Assembly (NCBI GenBank): GCA_007570785.1
Contig: ML664161.1
Location: 3,866,171-3,930,170 of the forward strand
DNA: 64,000 bases
DNA from: Antilocapra americana
Taxonomy: Eukaryota; Chordata; Mammalia; Artiodactyla; Antilocapridae
Reading direction: 5' to 3'
The notes below the pieces were generated by a model. It saw only the letters and a list, made by a program, of their open reading frames with translations, searched no databases and was not told where the DNA came from. A program made the translations under genes and the position numbers. Shown one piece after another: positions 21,233 to 33,575 of this stretch; the stretch's first letter is position 1, and every line of letters starts with the position of its first letter.

Positions 21233-22864
21233 CACAGAAGATATTAGTAATAAGGGGAACTGCAAGGGAAGGTAGAGAAAATATATGAGAACTCTGCTTT
21301 CTGCTTAAACTAAAACTTCTGGATAAATGAGTCTATTCATTGTTTTACTACTTTAAAAAATCCACCTCTGCACACTCAACAAAACAAATATAGCTGATTA
21401 TATTCAAATCCTCTGGGTAAGGATTCTAACAGTAAATGAACCAGGTCATTCTCCTTCCCAAAGACAAGAGTACTGGGCCTGGGCTTGGGTTTTTGTGTAA
21501 AGGTTGTTAAGTGCTAAGTCATATATTTCTGGTATTGCACTGAATTTTCCAAAGGACTATAGCAGATACATAAATTATGAGTTCTTTGAATCCTGGCTTC
21601 AAATTTGAAAGAAAAAGATCTCTTTGCAACATAATTTTTAAATTAATATGGTTGATTTGTTTCATTATTTTAAACCAGTATTTGTGTATTAGAGCTTGCA
21701 AATAAACAGAAAAGCCATCATTTCATTAACTATCACATGAAAAAACTGGTTCTAGAGATTTGGGTATGTGTTCCAAGGCATATGTAGAGGTAATTAGTTC
21801 TAAATTCAGGGTGATGTTTTCATAAATAGGGAACAAATATTAGCAAATTCATTAATTAGGCATACTTACACTTCTGTCATTTGGAATAATGTGTTTGTTT
21901 GAACCAAGGTCTCATATTTGTTAGAGTCATTAATGACTGTCGGTAAGAGATGGTGCTGCAGCATTTCACCAATACTTGAGAAATACACAGGGATTACATT
22001 TCTTAGCAGGGGACTTATCTCATTCTTTGTTTTTATAGAATGAAAACCAAACCAAAGAGTATGAATTTGTCTAAGCTTTTTTCAACCACTTTCCTATGTT
22101 TCACTCATCAGACTATACTCCCTATGCCTTTTCAAAAGCCCTAATAACCCTCATTTCATAGTATTATAATGATTGTTCATCTTTTTTCTTTCCTTTGTGC
22201 TTCTCATCAGCACCATGATTTGCTGCTTAATGAATTTGAAGACTCACTTATACAAAAATATTTTAAGAATTTTTAAATTATTTTAACAAATGTTTTAATT
22301 AATTTAACAATTTATAGTATTTTGTTTATTATATATTATACACATACAATCATTATTTTACATTTATTCATATGCCACATGTATTATTTTTCATATATAT
22401 CTAAACATGTATACATAAAAATTATAAACATAAACATAAATGATAATGTTTCCAAAAGCTAATACAAATCTAAAAAACCTTATACTTTTAAGAATGAAAA
22501 ATAAAAGTACATACTCATCTTCAAGCTAAGTTATCCATATATGATACATGGGTATGATGCTTATTTCAATTTATTGATTCCAAATACAATATATGATGAC
22601 ATTTCAATGTATTGATTCCTAATACAGTATTTGTTAAGGATTTGCTACAAAAACATCAACAAATTAAAAGGAATTATATAATAATTTGCCACTGATTTCT
22701 TTTTTTATTTTCCATATTGTGTAACAGTTATTTGAAGGATTAAATGGTCTCTCACTCTAGCAACAAGGTATACCAAGAATATTTCTAAATTTTCATGATG
22801 AAGTAGGACAGCATTTTCTAAATAGAGTTCCAGAAAATGTGTCTCTGAGAATGTTCATTCAAAA
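21233..22864. other. Unassigned AT-rich sequence
   Basis: No element recognised. 22250-22640 is very AT-rich. The stretch around 22100-22240 could be an L2 end, but the match is too weak to claim. Confidence 0.45.
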
Positions 22865-23105
22865 ATAGGTTCATGATATATAGATTAAAAATAAGCACAT
22901 GAAAAAATGTTCAATACCCTATGTCATTATGGACTTGCAAATTAAATTAACAACCAGATATTACTGTACAGTTATTAAAATAGATACTACCCAGAAAACT
23001 GACAGTTCCAATTGTTGGTAAATTGTTTGCAGAACAACTGGAATTCTGTTAAAGTCTGAGAAATAAAGCACATTTACAACCACTTCTTAGAGAATCAAAA
23101 GGCAC
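22865..23105 (+). mobile_element. L1M fragment, end of ORF2
   Basis: 'gcacatgaaaaaatgttcaa', 'ggacttgcaaattaaattaa', 'ttgttggtaaattgtttgca' lie in the order of the L1 ORF2 C-terminal coding region ('catgaaaaaatgctca', 'atgcaaatcaaaaccac', 'ctgttggtggga'). Heavily decayed. Confidence 0.6.
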
Positions 23106-25639
23106 ACTGGCACCTTAAAGTCCCTGAGAATTACTACAGATAGATAACATTCTAATTATCAAACTCAACAAATATTTCCTTTTAATAATTTTTAACTTTT
23201 CTGTGGATCTGATATTCTAAGGTAAACATTTTATAAAATGATAAATTAGGGCCCTGATTATGCCCATAACTAAGATTTGAACATAAAATATATCAGTTAA
23301 TGTACACTGTCTTCTTCACCCTAAATATCAAACATAAAGATATGATTTTATTGGGTTAGAAATTATGTAACTAGAGTGTACATCATAATATATCAATGCC
23401 AAGATTTCAGGAATGCACAGAATGCTTAGAAACTTTAGCTGGGTGGTGATGATGAGGACTAAAACAGAAATAAAACTGCAAAGTGAAATAGGTTGTTTGG
23501 ACTCTATGCCCAAGAAAGAAACCATTATAAAATTGGCGTCAGACATACGTGATGAGTTAGATGAAGCAATAAGACTGAAGGCTGGAGGGGAATAGATAAG
23601 TTTCCATTTATAGTGTGGTGGTTTTCTGTGAACTTCAGGGAGGAAAATAGCATCTACAAGTTAAAAGAATGGTCCCTGCCATAACTCAGAATCCAAACGG
23701 CATCACTAGGTGTTCTGGTAAAAGACCACAGACAAGGGCATTTTGTTTCTTTAACTACCTTTGAGAAGAAAGATGAGCAGCAGTGTTCTGGGGAGGAGGG
23801 AAAGCAATGGGAAGTAAGGACCCAGTGATGCATGGTGTGGCAATAGAGGAGCGCAGGAACCATGGCTGAAATAAAACGCTGAGATGAGCTATGGCCTATG
23901 GAAGAGGGGCCATTAGGTGAGAAACATGCTAGGATGAGCACTTTTTCAGTGGCCCATTGTCGAACATGGTGCTACTGGAACTAAAGAGGAGCAGCAGATG
24001 CAGGCCAGGAGGAGACCTGTGCTGTCAGGTGAATGGGGGACTGAGAGATTCAAACTGGATGAGTCTCCTCTCTTGAAATTCCCAGGAATGTGAAAGAAAT
24101 CATGAAAAGTCCATCAGAGTGGTATGTCTATGCATGTGTGTGTATAAAGGGGAGTAGATATCAAACCTGTAAAATCCAACTAGATGTTTATGATTTACAT
24201 TTATAATGTCAGGATAGAGAGGTCTAAAGACATTTGTTTTATAATGAAATATTGATTTCCAGTTAAAAATTAAATTATTCTCTCTACTAAAAGATGTCAA
24301 CTAGCCAAACATTTAATGTTTTCTCAGCTTTATTATATAGCTCTTCTGCCTCTTTCTTTTATATCAGCATGTCTATGTTTAAGAACATTGTCTTATGTTC
24401 CAAATTTTTAAATAAATTTATTAATTAGTATATTCTTCTACCCATAATTGCTAATTATCAAACCCTACTTGAGTCACTACAGATATTTCTAAACTTTCTA
24501 CAGAGTACAATGTACAAGCTCTTAATACTACCAGGAGCTATTAATATTTACTCTTGCTTCTGACTTTGTGAATATGTTCTAGATGATTATAGTTCTAAAA
24601 GTTAGAGGTGTATCATTACCATTAGTTAACTCTAAGCCATTTTGATCAAGATGGTTACATGTACAAGTGTATAATCAAACAATTAAATTTCCCCAAAATT
24701 AAATTTTAATCATGCGCTTTCAGCTAGCCTGAGGGCAAGATATGTATCAAGTCCAGGGTTATATGCTGAAGAATTTGTGATGGAAAGGAAATATTCTTAT
24801 ATTCTTGGGGATAATATTTTAACATAAATGACAATTGTATAATATAGTCACACCTAAAATTACATTCAACAAACCTGTAGTAATTTAAAATATGTAAAAG
24901 TACTCTTTTATTTGATCTAGAGTGTTTGTGTCATCTATTACATGAACAACTTTAAATTATTTAATTAAATCACACTACTACTTATACAAAATAATAGTAG
25001 TAATTTATTTTTTTATGTGGGCATTCTTGTGGAAATTTGTTTACATTTTGCAATATTTGGATAGGCAATAATGTCTCCTTGTGAATTATGAGTCTGTTTT
25101 AAATGAGACCATTATTTTAATTATAGAAACTCTTAAATGGAATATAAAAGCTAGCAATGTAATTTTATTTTAATGATCTCAATTTAAAGCAATACAGCTA
25201 TCATCTTAATGCTGGTGAGATTGCAATCACTGTACCTCCCAACACAAAAACATCCAAATCTAGAATGCCTGCTTCTTTCCCTGTAGACAAAACAATTTAG
25301 TGAAGCAATGGTAAGAGAAACCAAACCCAGCAACCCTTACGGAGAATGAAGCATCTGCAGTCTCATTTGATCAACCTCTCAAATTAAAACTTGTACGTGA
25401 TCACAAGATCAAGCATCTACATGTGGCTGCAGTGAGAGACACAACCTCTTTCCCAACCAGTGTAAGGTCCTAAGGTGCTATCCTTCATGTCACAATACCT
25501 AAAGTTACATAATTAGAAATGTATTTCTTTGAGAAAACAAAAATCATCTCATTTACAAATGACAGAGTCTCCTGAAATGTATACTGTGTTGTCACCCGCA
25601 TTTTTATATTAATTTCTTTGGTCTCTTGAACAAGTGCCT
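23106..25639. other. Long unassigned stretch
   Basis: No repeat family recognised over 2.5 kb. Within it 23620-24080 is less AT-rich and holds a 95-codon minus frame (23654-23941) and a 60-codon plus frame (23413-23595), neither with a known motif. Such a quiet block amid repeats is where conserved non-coding sequence might be sought. Confidence 0.4.
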
Positions 25640-26070
25640 TGGAACAATATCACATTGCTTAGAACCCAGACAGAGAAGTAGAAATGGGAGAAGATATGCA
25701 TCAGATAAGGTTTTTAAATTGCATGTGACAAAAATAAAAATAGAAAGTAGCCTAAGAAAAAAATAATTTATAAAGGCAATGGAATGCCTCACAGACCACT
25801 AGGACAACAGTATAACTAAGCCTTGAGTGGGGAAAAAGGAATTCAGCAAAAATACTTGTTTGCCACCTTCCACCTCTGCTATTCTCTAACATTCCCTTTA
25901 TTATTTTTTCTGGGAAGACTCATCATGTGATTCACATGGCAGAAAGGTTGAGAGCAGAAAGCACAGAGTTTCACGTCTTATACAAACAGCTTATACAGCA
26001 ACAGCCTCCAGAATGACTACACCACCCTGCCTCTGTTTCAAGATCCAACACTGTTAGGGGAGAGTTATGG
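25640..26070. mobile_element. Probable ancient repeat, family unknown
   Basis: 'gcatgtgacaaaaataaaaa', 'aataatttataaaggcaatg' and 'tctgggaagactcatcatgt' resemble a known mammalian interspersed repeat of the 'aggaatttattggc' type. I cannot name the family or fix its strand. Confidence 0.35.
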
Positions 26071-26081
26071 TCTCCTCTTAA

Positions 26082-26212
26082 ATGTTGTTGTTCAGTCGCC
26101 AGTCATATCTGACTCTTGGTGATCCCATGAACTGCATCACGCCTGGTCTCCCTGTCCCTCATCTCTTCCCGCAGTCTGCCCAAGTTCAGGTCCATTGCAT
26201 GCGGAGTCCCTC
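26082..26212 (-). mobile_element. BovB 3' end, 130 bp stub
   Basis: Minus-orientation BovB terminus: 'ttgttgttcagtcgcca' (reverse of the tail), 'gatcccatgaactgcatcac', 'ctccctgtccctcatctctt', 'gtccattgcatgcggagtcc'. The 26082-26300 frame on the plus strand is an antisense shadow. Confidence 0.85.
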
Positions 26213-26329
26213 CAACTGTAGTCAGCTAGTTGTACTTAATTCTAGTGCAAAATTCAGGCATTTTTCCAGTAGTGATAATTACAGAACCCTAGAAAATTAA
26301 AGCTAGAAGATTTATGTCAGATCCTTTAA

Positions 26330-26900
26330 TCCAATCTCAGCACTAAAAAGAAATATTATCAAGCCATGATAAGATATGAAGGAATCTTAATTCATTCTGC
26401 TAAGTGAAAAAACAACTGATCTGAAAGGCTGTGTATCATATAATTCTAATTATATGAAATTCTAGAAAAAGAAAAATTATGGAGACAACAAAGAGATCAG
26501 TGGTTGCTGGTGGTTTAAAGAGAGGAATGATGAGTAGGTAGAGCACAGAGTTTTTGTTTTTTAGGACAATGAAAACACTCTCTGTGTTTCTATAATGATG
26601 GATAACATGTCTAAAATGATAAAATATCTAAAACCATAGAATGTCCAATGCTGAAAGTGAATTATAATATAAGCTATAAGCTATGGGTAATCAGGAAGTA
26701 TCAATGTAGGTTCATTAGTTGTACCTAGTATATTCTCTGGTGGGGGATGTTGATAATGAAGGAAGCTATGCAATATGTAGGTACAGGGAGCATATATGAA
26801 CTCATACCTTCCACTCAAACTTTCTGTGAACTTAAAATTGATGTAAAATTTTCAGTAAATGTAAAATTGATATAAAATATAAAAATATTAAAATACGAAA
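26330..26900 (+). mobile_element. L1M 3' end
   Basis: 'attctgctaagtgaaaaaac', 'atcatataattctaattata' with 'tgaaattctag', 'agatcagtggttgctggtgg', and 'ctctggtgggggatgttgat' then 'aacttaaaattgatgtaaaa' follow the L1M 3' UTR order. Old mammalian copy; no ORF. Confidence 0.75.
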
Positions 26901-27099
26901 TAAATGTACTTTGAAGAGGGAAAAGGTAGTAACATTTCCACCCAAAATTATCAGACTATATTTGTCCACATACATACTCAGCAACACTGAATACAGTCAT
27001 TATTTCTACTTTGTGCTGAGTAAATATGGAATTTCATTTATTTGAATTTGTGTTTATTCAAATACAAGTTAGATGGAAAATTTCTTGTTCCTGGATCTG

Positions 27100-27720
27100 T
27101 GGTCCCCAAGATCAACCTCAGATCTAATGACTTCCTTAAAGGACTCCCAGAACTCAGGAAAGTTGTTATATTCATGGTTATGGTTTACCACAGAAAAAGC
27201 ACATAGATTATAACCAGCTAATATAAAAGATATACAGGGACAGTCCAGGAGAAAGTAGGCACAAGCTCCGATTGTCCTCTCCTAGTAGAGTTGTGCGGAC
27301 AGCTCTTAACTCTTCCAGAAATTAAATGTAATAATACATAAAGATTGCTACAAGCCAGGGGAGATCATCCTGGCCTTGATATTTAGCTTTTTTTTTTAAT
27401 CCTGGGAGGAGAGAGGCTATGTAGGCATGGAGGACTCACTTTTCTAGCTTTAGTTACTCTTTCTTCAGCCTCTCACGAGGCCAAACTAGTCGAGCATGAC
27501 ACCATGATCCCATCGCAAACTACATTTTTTACCATGAATTATCTGAAAGGGCTCAAGGACCCCAGGATTGCAAATATATTCTTAACAAGCAAGGTATTCC
27601 ATAGGTTTAGAGATTATCTCCAAGGTACTAAGTGCCACGGTTTGAACATCCCTCCCAATTTACTGAGTGAACTCTTTACTGCCCAAGCCACCCCTTGGGT
27701 ATTTGACTTCTGCAGATGGC
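27100..27720. mobile_element. ERVL-type LTR remnant (MER21-like)
   Basis: 'aaaggactcccagaactcag', 'ggttatggtttaccacagaa', 'gacagtccaggagaaagtag' with 'gcacaagctcc', 'tcctctcctagtagagttgt' and 'aacaagcaaggtattccata' recall a mammalian ERVL LTR of the MER21 kind. Strand and exact family not resolved; no viral coding sequence seen. Confidence 0.5.
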
Positions 27721-28757
27721 AAACTTTCATGTAGTTCAATCTTAATATTGAAATATTTACCTAGAATCTATTTAAATCTTTCACAATCTATTTTGTGCAA
27801 ACTGTCAGGATTAACCAGCAAATTAACACTAAATGTGTTAAATAAATGTAAATGTGTAAGATAAAAAGTTGAATGACTTGAAACTAGTAAAAGTTATGTT
27901 TAGGAGAAAATTGAACCTAAAATCTCTAGACATAAAACCTATATTCTTTCACCTGCTTAAAAATTGCCTGTATTAACGAGCTTTGAATAATTTTGTCTTT
28001 GAAAAATGGCTGCCCAGCTGGCATGAATTTTAGCTTTGATTTCCCAGCACAGGAGTGTGCCAAATGCACAGGCAAGGCAGTTATGGGCACCAGCAGGTGT
28101 GTGGTTGGAATCTTGTGCAAAGTCAGGTCTGACAGTGACCTTGCTATTCCCAGAATGCACCTAGGTTACTCCAAACCCTGAGGAAATACCAATGCCCAAA
28201 CCTATTCAGGTCACTTGGGAGCAAGAGAACCAGGTCAGAAAGACTCTCTTCAGAGGATTCCAGACCTTTCAGGTCCAGACTGCTCTCTCTGAAGGGTATC
28301 CCACCAAAGAGATAAGATAAGAATGAGTTCTAGCCTGTACCTTATTTGTTAATCTTGTGGTGGCATATGAAGTACTATTTGGAAAAAGGGCCATCTTTTT
28401 TTTCTAATCCTCACGAGGGCACCATTTGAACTAGTGGAGAAGGGCATCCTCTTAGTCTCTTCAAGTTGGCCAGATGAGAGGAAGCCAATCACGGTGTTAA
28501 TAAAAATTCTTGTCAAATTCTTGAGCAACAGATTAAAGCTCAACTTTGCTTGGATGTTAAAAGCAAACTAATATTAAAATTGTGCTAAAGTTAATAACAA
28601 AATCCTAAGACTTTGCCCCAATTAAATTTTCCATTTTGTGCAAAAAGAATTCTTAGTTTATGCTAACATTCTAATGCCCATGGGTACATTAATAAAGAGT
28701 GAAGAAAGTTAGGATTTTTTTATAAAGTAATACACAATGTCAATTTAGCAACACTTA
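27721..28757. other. Unassigned
   Basis: No element recognised. The 28000-28320 part is of mixed composition and may be the rest of the LTR or unique sequence; its short frames carry no motif. Confidence 0.4.
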
Positions 28758-28952
28758 ATGTTACCTTGGGCTTCTCTGGTGGCTGAGATGGTAAAGAATC
28801 CATCTGCAGTGTGAGAGACTCAGGTTTGATCCCTGGGTTGAGAAGATCACCAGAAGAAGGGAATCACTACCCATTCAGTATTATTGCCTGGGAAATCCCA
28901 TGGACAGAGGATCCAGGTGGACTATGATCCATGGGGTTACAGATGTTACCTT
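28758..28952 (+). mobile_element. Bov-tA SINE with 10-bp target duplications
   Basis: SINE body 28768-28942: head 'gggcttctctggtggctgag', B box 'gtttgatccctgggttgaga', body 'attattgcctgggaaatccc', 'atgatccatggggttacag'. The perfect repeat atgttacctt lies at 28758-28767 and 28943-28952. The usual 'gactgagcgac..' tail is missing, so the copy ends early at its 3' side. Confidence 0.9.
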
Positions 28953-29595
28953 AAAGAAATCAGCTTCTGTAGCAAAATGTTTGAAATATAATCTAATATA
29001 CATGAATTTCTTGGTGGACTCCTGTCAATGTGGGTTGAAGTATTAATATATTCAAATAAATCAGCATTTTATGTGTTCCTTTTGTTGTTTTTCAAAGTGG
29101 TAATTATACTGGCATTAGAGAGTGATTTTTACAAATATGCTGCAAATTCATAGTCATGCTTGTCTCTGTCCATGCACCATAATTTTATTTTTCCCTTTAA
29201 TGGCTTATCTCCACCAGTACCATGTTTTGCATTTCATTTTGTTTTCTTCCAGGAAAATCCAACTGTTTTAAAACCTTTATGCTTCCAGGAATATTTTCAA
29301 AGTCAAATTATTTTAATTTTAAGTGATTTTGTGATATATGATTTTATGATAGATAATGTAAAGCTTTTTTGCATTGTCTTATGTTTTGAATATCAACTGC
29401 ATCACAGATTTTTTTAATCTTTAAAATCAAATCTGCCCATGTTTTCACTGAATAATTATCAAAAGATAAAAATGTTGCATAATTCTCTAGCATAATTCCA
29501 GTAATTTGTAACCTACTTAAAATATTTAAAGTGACTTACAAGTTAGAGACAATGCCAAATAGAGTGATATAAATATAATGATACCAAATAAAATA
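28953..29595. other. Unassigned AT-rich sequence
   Basis: No element recognised. The 85-codon plus frame at 29160-29417 is Phe/Leu/Ile-rich and has no motif. Confidence 0.45.
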
Positions 29596-29842
29596 ATAAT
29601 AACAATATGCCAAGGACTGTACTTAGTGTTTTCCATTTCTTTTCTCCTTTAATTCTCACAACTCTATTGTATATCAAACATTAGTCTCCCCATTTTGTGA
29701 AATGAAAACTAGGGCTCAAGAAGTGTAAGTGATGCATTCAGACTTACATGGCCAGAGTATTCCATAAGCAAGCCCCACGTATAGGTCCCTTTAGTTCTAA
29801 CCCCTGCTTCCTAAAACACAGCATTATGCTGCCTGAGAAATC
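29596..29842 (-). mobile_element. MIR SINE
   Basis: Minus-orientation order is well kept: 'aatatgccaaggactgtact', 'cctttaattctcacaactct', 'ccccattttgtgaaatgaaa' with 'actagggctcaag', 'cttacatggccagagtattc', and 'cagcattatgctgcct'. Confidence 0.75.
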
Positions 29843-30764
29843 AACTATTAATAAGAGGGTGTTTCTAGTCTCTTTACATCAATGAAGTATTTGTACTTTC
29901 TTTTAGTATCATTTGAACTTTTAAAATGCATCAATATTCCTGACTAACTTCTAATGAAATTTATCATTTCTCAAATAGTCTGCGAGCCATCCAAACCAGA
30001 GTGATCCGAGTGTGGTATTTAAAGCGTAGGTACAGGGCTCTCCTCCAGAGGTACTACAGCTCTTTCTCTATTTCTCCTGTGGGGTGAGGAAGAGGAGTGG
30101 AGGAAACATGTCCTTCTAAGAATGTCTCTCCGATGATCCTTCTGGGTGTCAGCGTTTGAGACACATTGTTTGTAAACGATACCCTTAATAGAGAGCCTCA
30201 AAATGTGTCTTTTACACAAAATTCAGCAAGTCCTCTGTACTGTAATTACACTTCTAGTTCTTTCAGGCTCGATTCCAATTCCATATCATTAGAAGTTATC
30301 ATGTTAATATATTGGCTTTGACTTTCACCATGATTTGTCTACTTGTTTATTGCTGTTATAAAAACTATGTCTATTCTTTATTTTTTCCTTTACATTATCC
30401 CTTCTTTCCTTCTTTTTATTTTTTCTTTTTTAATGTTTGTGGACAAATAGTTCAGCTGAAATTCCTCATCCCAATATATTGATGTTAAACTCCAAAAATG
30501 TTCATATTTATCCCTTTTTTCTTTTGCTCAGAAACAATTGCCAGTTACAAGCAGTTTTTTTTCCTTACAACTGACTTCATTTAAAATTGATTTTCTATAC
30601 AAAGCCATAAGAATCATTATTGTTGTGATTGTCCTACTTAAGTAAACACTAAGTCATTCTAGCACTAACATAACAATATTTCATTACTATTATCACTAGC
30701 ATAATTATTAATACCTAAATATCACAGAGTAAAATAAGAGACTATTTTAATTACTAAGTTTTAA
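29843..30764. other. Unassigned
   Basis: No element recognised. 30360-30540 is T-rich. The 66-codon minus frame at 30019-30219 has no known motif. Confidence 0.45.
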
Positions 30765-30820
30765 ACACACACATTTTCATACATACATACATGCACAAAC
30801 ACACACGCACACACGTGTGT
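30765..30820. repeat. Interrupted CA/CATA microsatellite
   Basis: Runs of 'acacacac', 'catacatacatac' and 'acacacgcacacac' lie directly against the 3' end of the minus-strand SINE at 30821, the usual place for a SINE tail to expand. Confidence 0.85.
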
Positions 30821-31148
30821 TGTGCTTAGTTGATCAGTCATGTCTGACTTTTTGGGACCCCATGGACTTTAGTCCACCAGACTCCTCTGTATATGGGGAT
30901 TCTCCAGGCAAGAATACTGGAGTGAGTTGCCATGGCCTCCCTCCAGGGGAACTTCCCTACTCAAGGATGGAACCCAGGTCTTCTGCATCGCAGGCAGATT
31001 CTTTACAATCTGAGCCACCAGGGAAGCCCAAGAACACTGGAGTGGTTAGCCTATCCCTTCTCCAGGAGAACTTCCCAACCCAGGAATTGAACCTGGATCT
31101 CCTGAATTGCAGGAAAATTCTTTACCAGCTGAGCTACAAGGGAAGCCC
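30821..31148 (-). mobile_element. Dimeric Bov-tA2-type SINE
   Basis: Minus orientation with two tRNA-like heads: the first unit ends 'gagccaccagggaagccc' at 31029, and is followed by a second body and head ending 'gagctacaagggaagccc' at about 31148. The junction 'aagaacactggagtggttag' matches the linker in the plus-strand dimer at 43.4 kb. Read in sense this is head-body-head-body-tail. A 157-codon plus frame (30817-31290) is antisense to it and is not a gene. Confidence 0.88.
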
Positions 31149-32670
31149 CCCTCCACACACACATGCACATACAAAACTGACATTCCCAGTATTCATAGGA
31201 CCCAGATCAGATTTCCATTGCATACCCGGGTATGCAAAAAAAAAAAAAAAAAAAATTGCCAAGCACCTAGGCTCAGCACTTTTCCTCTAAGAGAACAAAC
31301 CTCACTTCCCACCTGCTATTTTAATCCCTGTGGGAGAGCACAATCTAATCAGGCTGAGACAGCTTTGGGCAAGTTATCTGAGCTAAGGGCACAACATTAA
31401 ATCATAACTCAGCAAAGGCCTATATGTGGGGGCAGAGATAACACAGTTCATTTACTTTGCTTTGTTATGATCTAACTTGATATGATGATACAATTTGAAT
31501 CTAGGAAAGTATAATGTAGTGTGTCTTTTCTCTAGTCTCTCAATATCAGCCTCTTCAAGTAATCCATTGATAAATGTAGGTCACCTCAAACTCTGATTTA
31601 AATTGTTCAAGTCTCTAACATGCAGCATTTATATCTTTTGAAACAGCATGCATAGATATTAAATAATAGTGTAGATTCATGGATATATGAAGATAACTCA
31701 GTAGTCATTCTGTCTGAGAGTAAATATGCTCAGAAAATGATACATTAAGGTTAATTAAACTTGATGACGTTAATGACATTTTAATTATAGAATTACCAAT
31801 TCCAAAAGGTAAATTTGTTAGTAACTATTTCTGAATCTTCACACTTGGTTTTTACCCTTTCTACATTCCCTTATATTTACTCCATCCTGTGACCAAGAAA
31901 GTCCTCAGCACTCAAGAAAATACTCCCAGTTGTCACTTTGGATTTTTGATTTTGTAATTATATGTCACTAATATGTGACTGACTGTCTTCCTGGAGGAAT
32001 CTTCCCCCCTCTCCGGAAAGAAACAACCTGAATAGCAAAGGATTTCAGAACAAGAAATCAGTGCACTGGAGAGTGCCGAGCCTCTATTTTTTGGACAACA
32101 TGGATTGCACATCAGCTATCTCTGGGATTCAGGAACACGATGTTTTGGACCTGTCCCTCCTTCCTGAAATTTTCCTTAGCATGGCTACATCCTCCCTGCT
32201 GACAGTTGCCCATGTCTTACACCTGGAATGCCATCTCAACTGTTAACGAAACAGCATTTACCTCTCCTGTACTATCGTCTGTTGGTTCCCTCTTTTCAGT
32301 ACCTTTGTCTTGTCCCTGCAGTCTTTCTGAAACAGGTCTCATAACTATATTTTTATTTACTGTGGCTGGTCAATTTCACAAAGCTAAAGTTCATATCAAT
32401 CAGCCAAAAACCTGTAGACCAAGTAACGTTAATGTAAAATACTCCAAAATATGAAAGCCTGTGATTCCTGTAGTTTACTTACTATAAAACCAGCAGATTT
32501 GAACCAAACACCACACACACACACACAAACAGAGAACAACAACAAAAAAAAAGCAAGTTAGAGATAGCTGTTTTTTGTAGTAATGAATATTAGAGAGAAC
32601 TGACAGACAAGCTATTAACATCCCTCCATAATTAAACAATAGGAAGTTAGATCTTGGTAATGAAAGCCTA
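31149..32670. other. Unassigned, with homopolymer and CA repeat
   Basis: A run of about 21 A at 31236-31255 and a (CA)n at 32511-32527 are the only simple features. The middle part (31850-32450) is of mixed composition with plus frames of 61 and 82 codons that show no motif. Confidence 0.45.
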
Positions 32671-33575
32671 AAGATCTAGGTCATAAAAATGGCTAACAAA
32701 CACATGAAAAGATGTTCAACATCACTCATTATCAGAGAAATGCCAATCAAAACCACAATGAGGTATCACTTTACACCAGTCAGAATGGCTATAATCCAAA
32801 AATCTACAAGCAATAAATGCTGGAGAGGATGTGGAGAAAAGGGAAATCTCCTACACTGTTGGTGGGAATGCAAACTAGTACAGCCACTATGGAAAACAGT
32901 GTGGAGGTTCCTTAAAAAGCTGCAAATAGTCCTGCCATATGACCCAGCAATCCCACTGCTGGGCATACACACCGAAGAAACCAGAATTGAAAGAGCCACG
33001 TGTACCCCAATGTTCATCGCTGCATTGTTTACAATAGCCAGGACATGGAAGCAACCTAGATGCCCATCAACTGATGAATGGATAAGAAAGCTGTGGTACA
33101 TATACACAATGGAATATTACTCAGCATTAAAAAAAATTCATTTGAAGCAATTCTACTCAGATGGACGAAACTGGAGCCCATTATCCAGAGTGAAGTAAGC
33201 CAGAAGCAAAAACAACAATACAGTATATTAACACATATATATGGAATTTAGAAAGACGGTAACGAGAACTCAACATGCGAGACAGAAAAAGGAACGCAGA
33301 TGTATAGAACAGACTCGTGGACTCTGTGGATGAGGGTAAGGGTGGGATGATATGGGAAAATGGCATTGAAACAAGTTAATTATCATATGTCTAATCAATC
33401 ACCAGCCCAGGATTGATGCTCGGGGCTGGTGCAGCGAGATTTCCTGGGGGGAGGGAGGAGGGAGGGGGGTTCTGGAGGGGGAGCATATGTAAACCCATGG
33501 TGATATCATGACATTGTATGGCAAAAACAATAAAAAAGAAAAAAAAGAAAGACAAAAAAAAAGATCTAGTTCATA
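32671..33575 (+). mobile_element. Young ruminant L1, 5'-truncated, with target duplications
   Basis: L1 body 32686-33560: the end of ORF2, the 3' UTR with its G-rich tract (about 33445-33482), and an A-rich tail 'caataaaaaagaaaaaaaag'. A 15-bp direct repeat flanks it with one mismatch: aagatctaggtcata at 32671-32685 and aagatctagttcata at 33561-33575. It is the longest low-divergence L1 3' end in the window. Confidence 0.95.
32689..33198 (+). pseudogene. L1 ORF2p C-terminal remnant
   Basis: 169 codons open, ending at the natural ORF2 stop. It carries the conserved cysteine-rich motif of L1 ORF2p, C-X3-C-X7-H-X4-C, with residues C44, C48, H56 and C61, followed by [10 protein letters not shown] and DPAIPLLGI. 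Endonuclease and reverse transcriptase are missing because the copy is 5'-truncated, so it is non-functional. The starting methionine is internal to ORF2. Confidence 0.9.

Noticed and set aside
23654..23941. 95-codon minus-strand frame as a host exon
   Set aside because: No recognisable motif, no splice-site arrangement that extends it, and the length is within chance for this composition.
30817..31290. 157-codon plus-strand frame
   Set aside because: It is antisense to a dimeric SINE and ends in a poly(A)-encoded lysine run.
32766..33107. Minus-strand 113-codon frame, repeated at 45539-45871 and 55783-55965
   Set aside because: Antisense of the L1 ORF2 C-terminus in three L1 copies. Recurrence comes from the repeat, not from a gene family.
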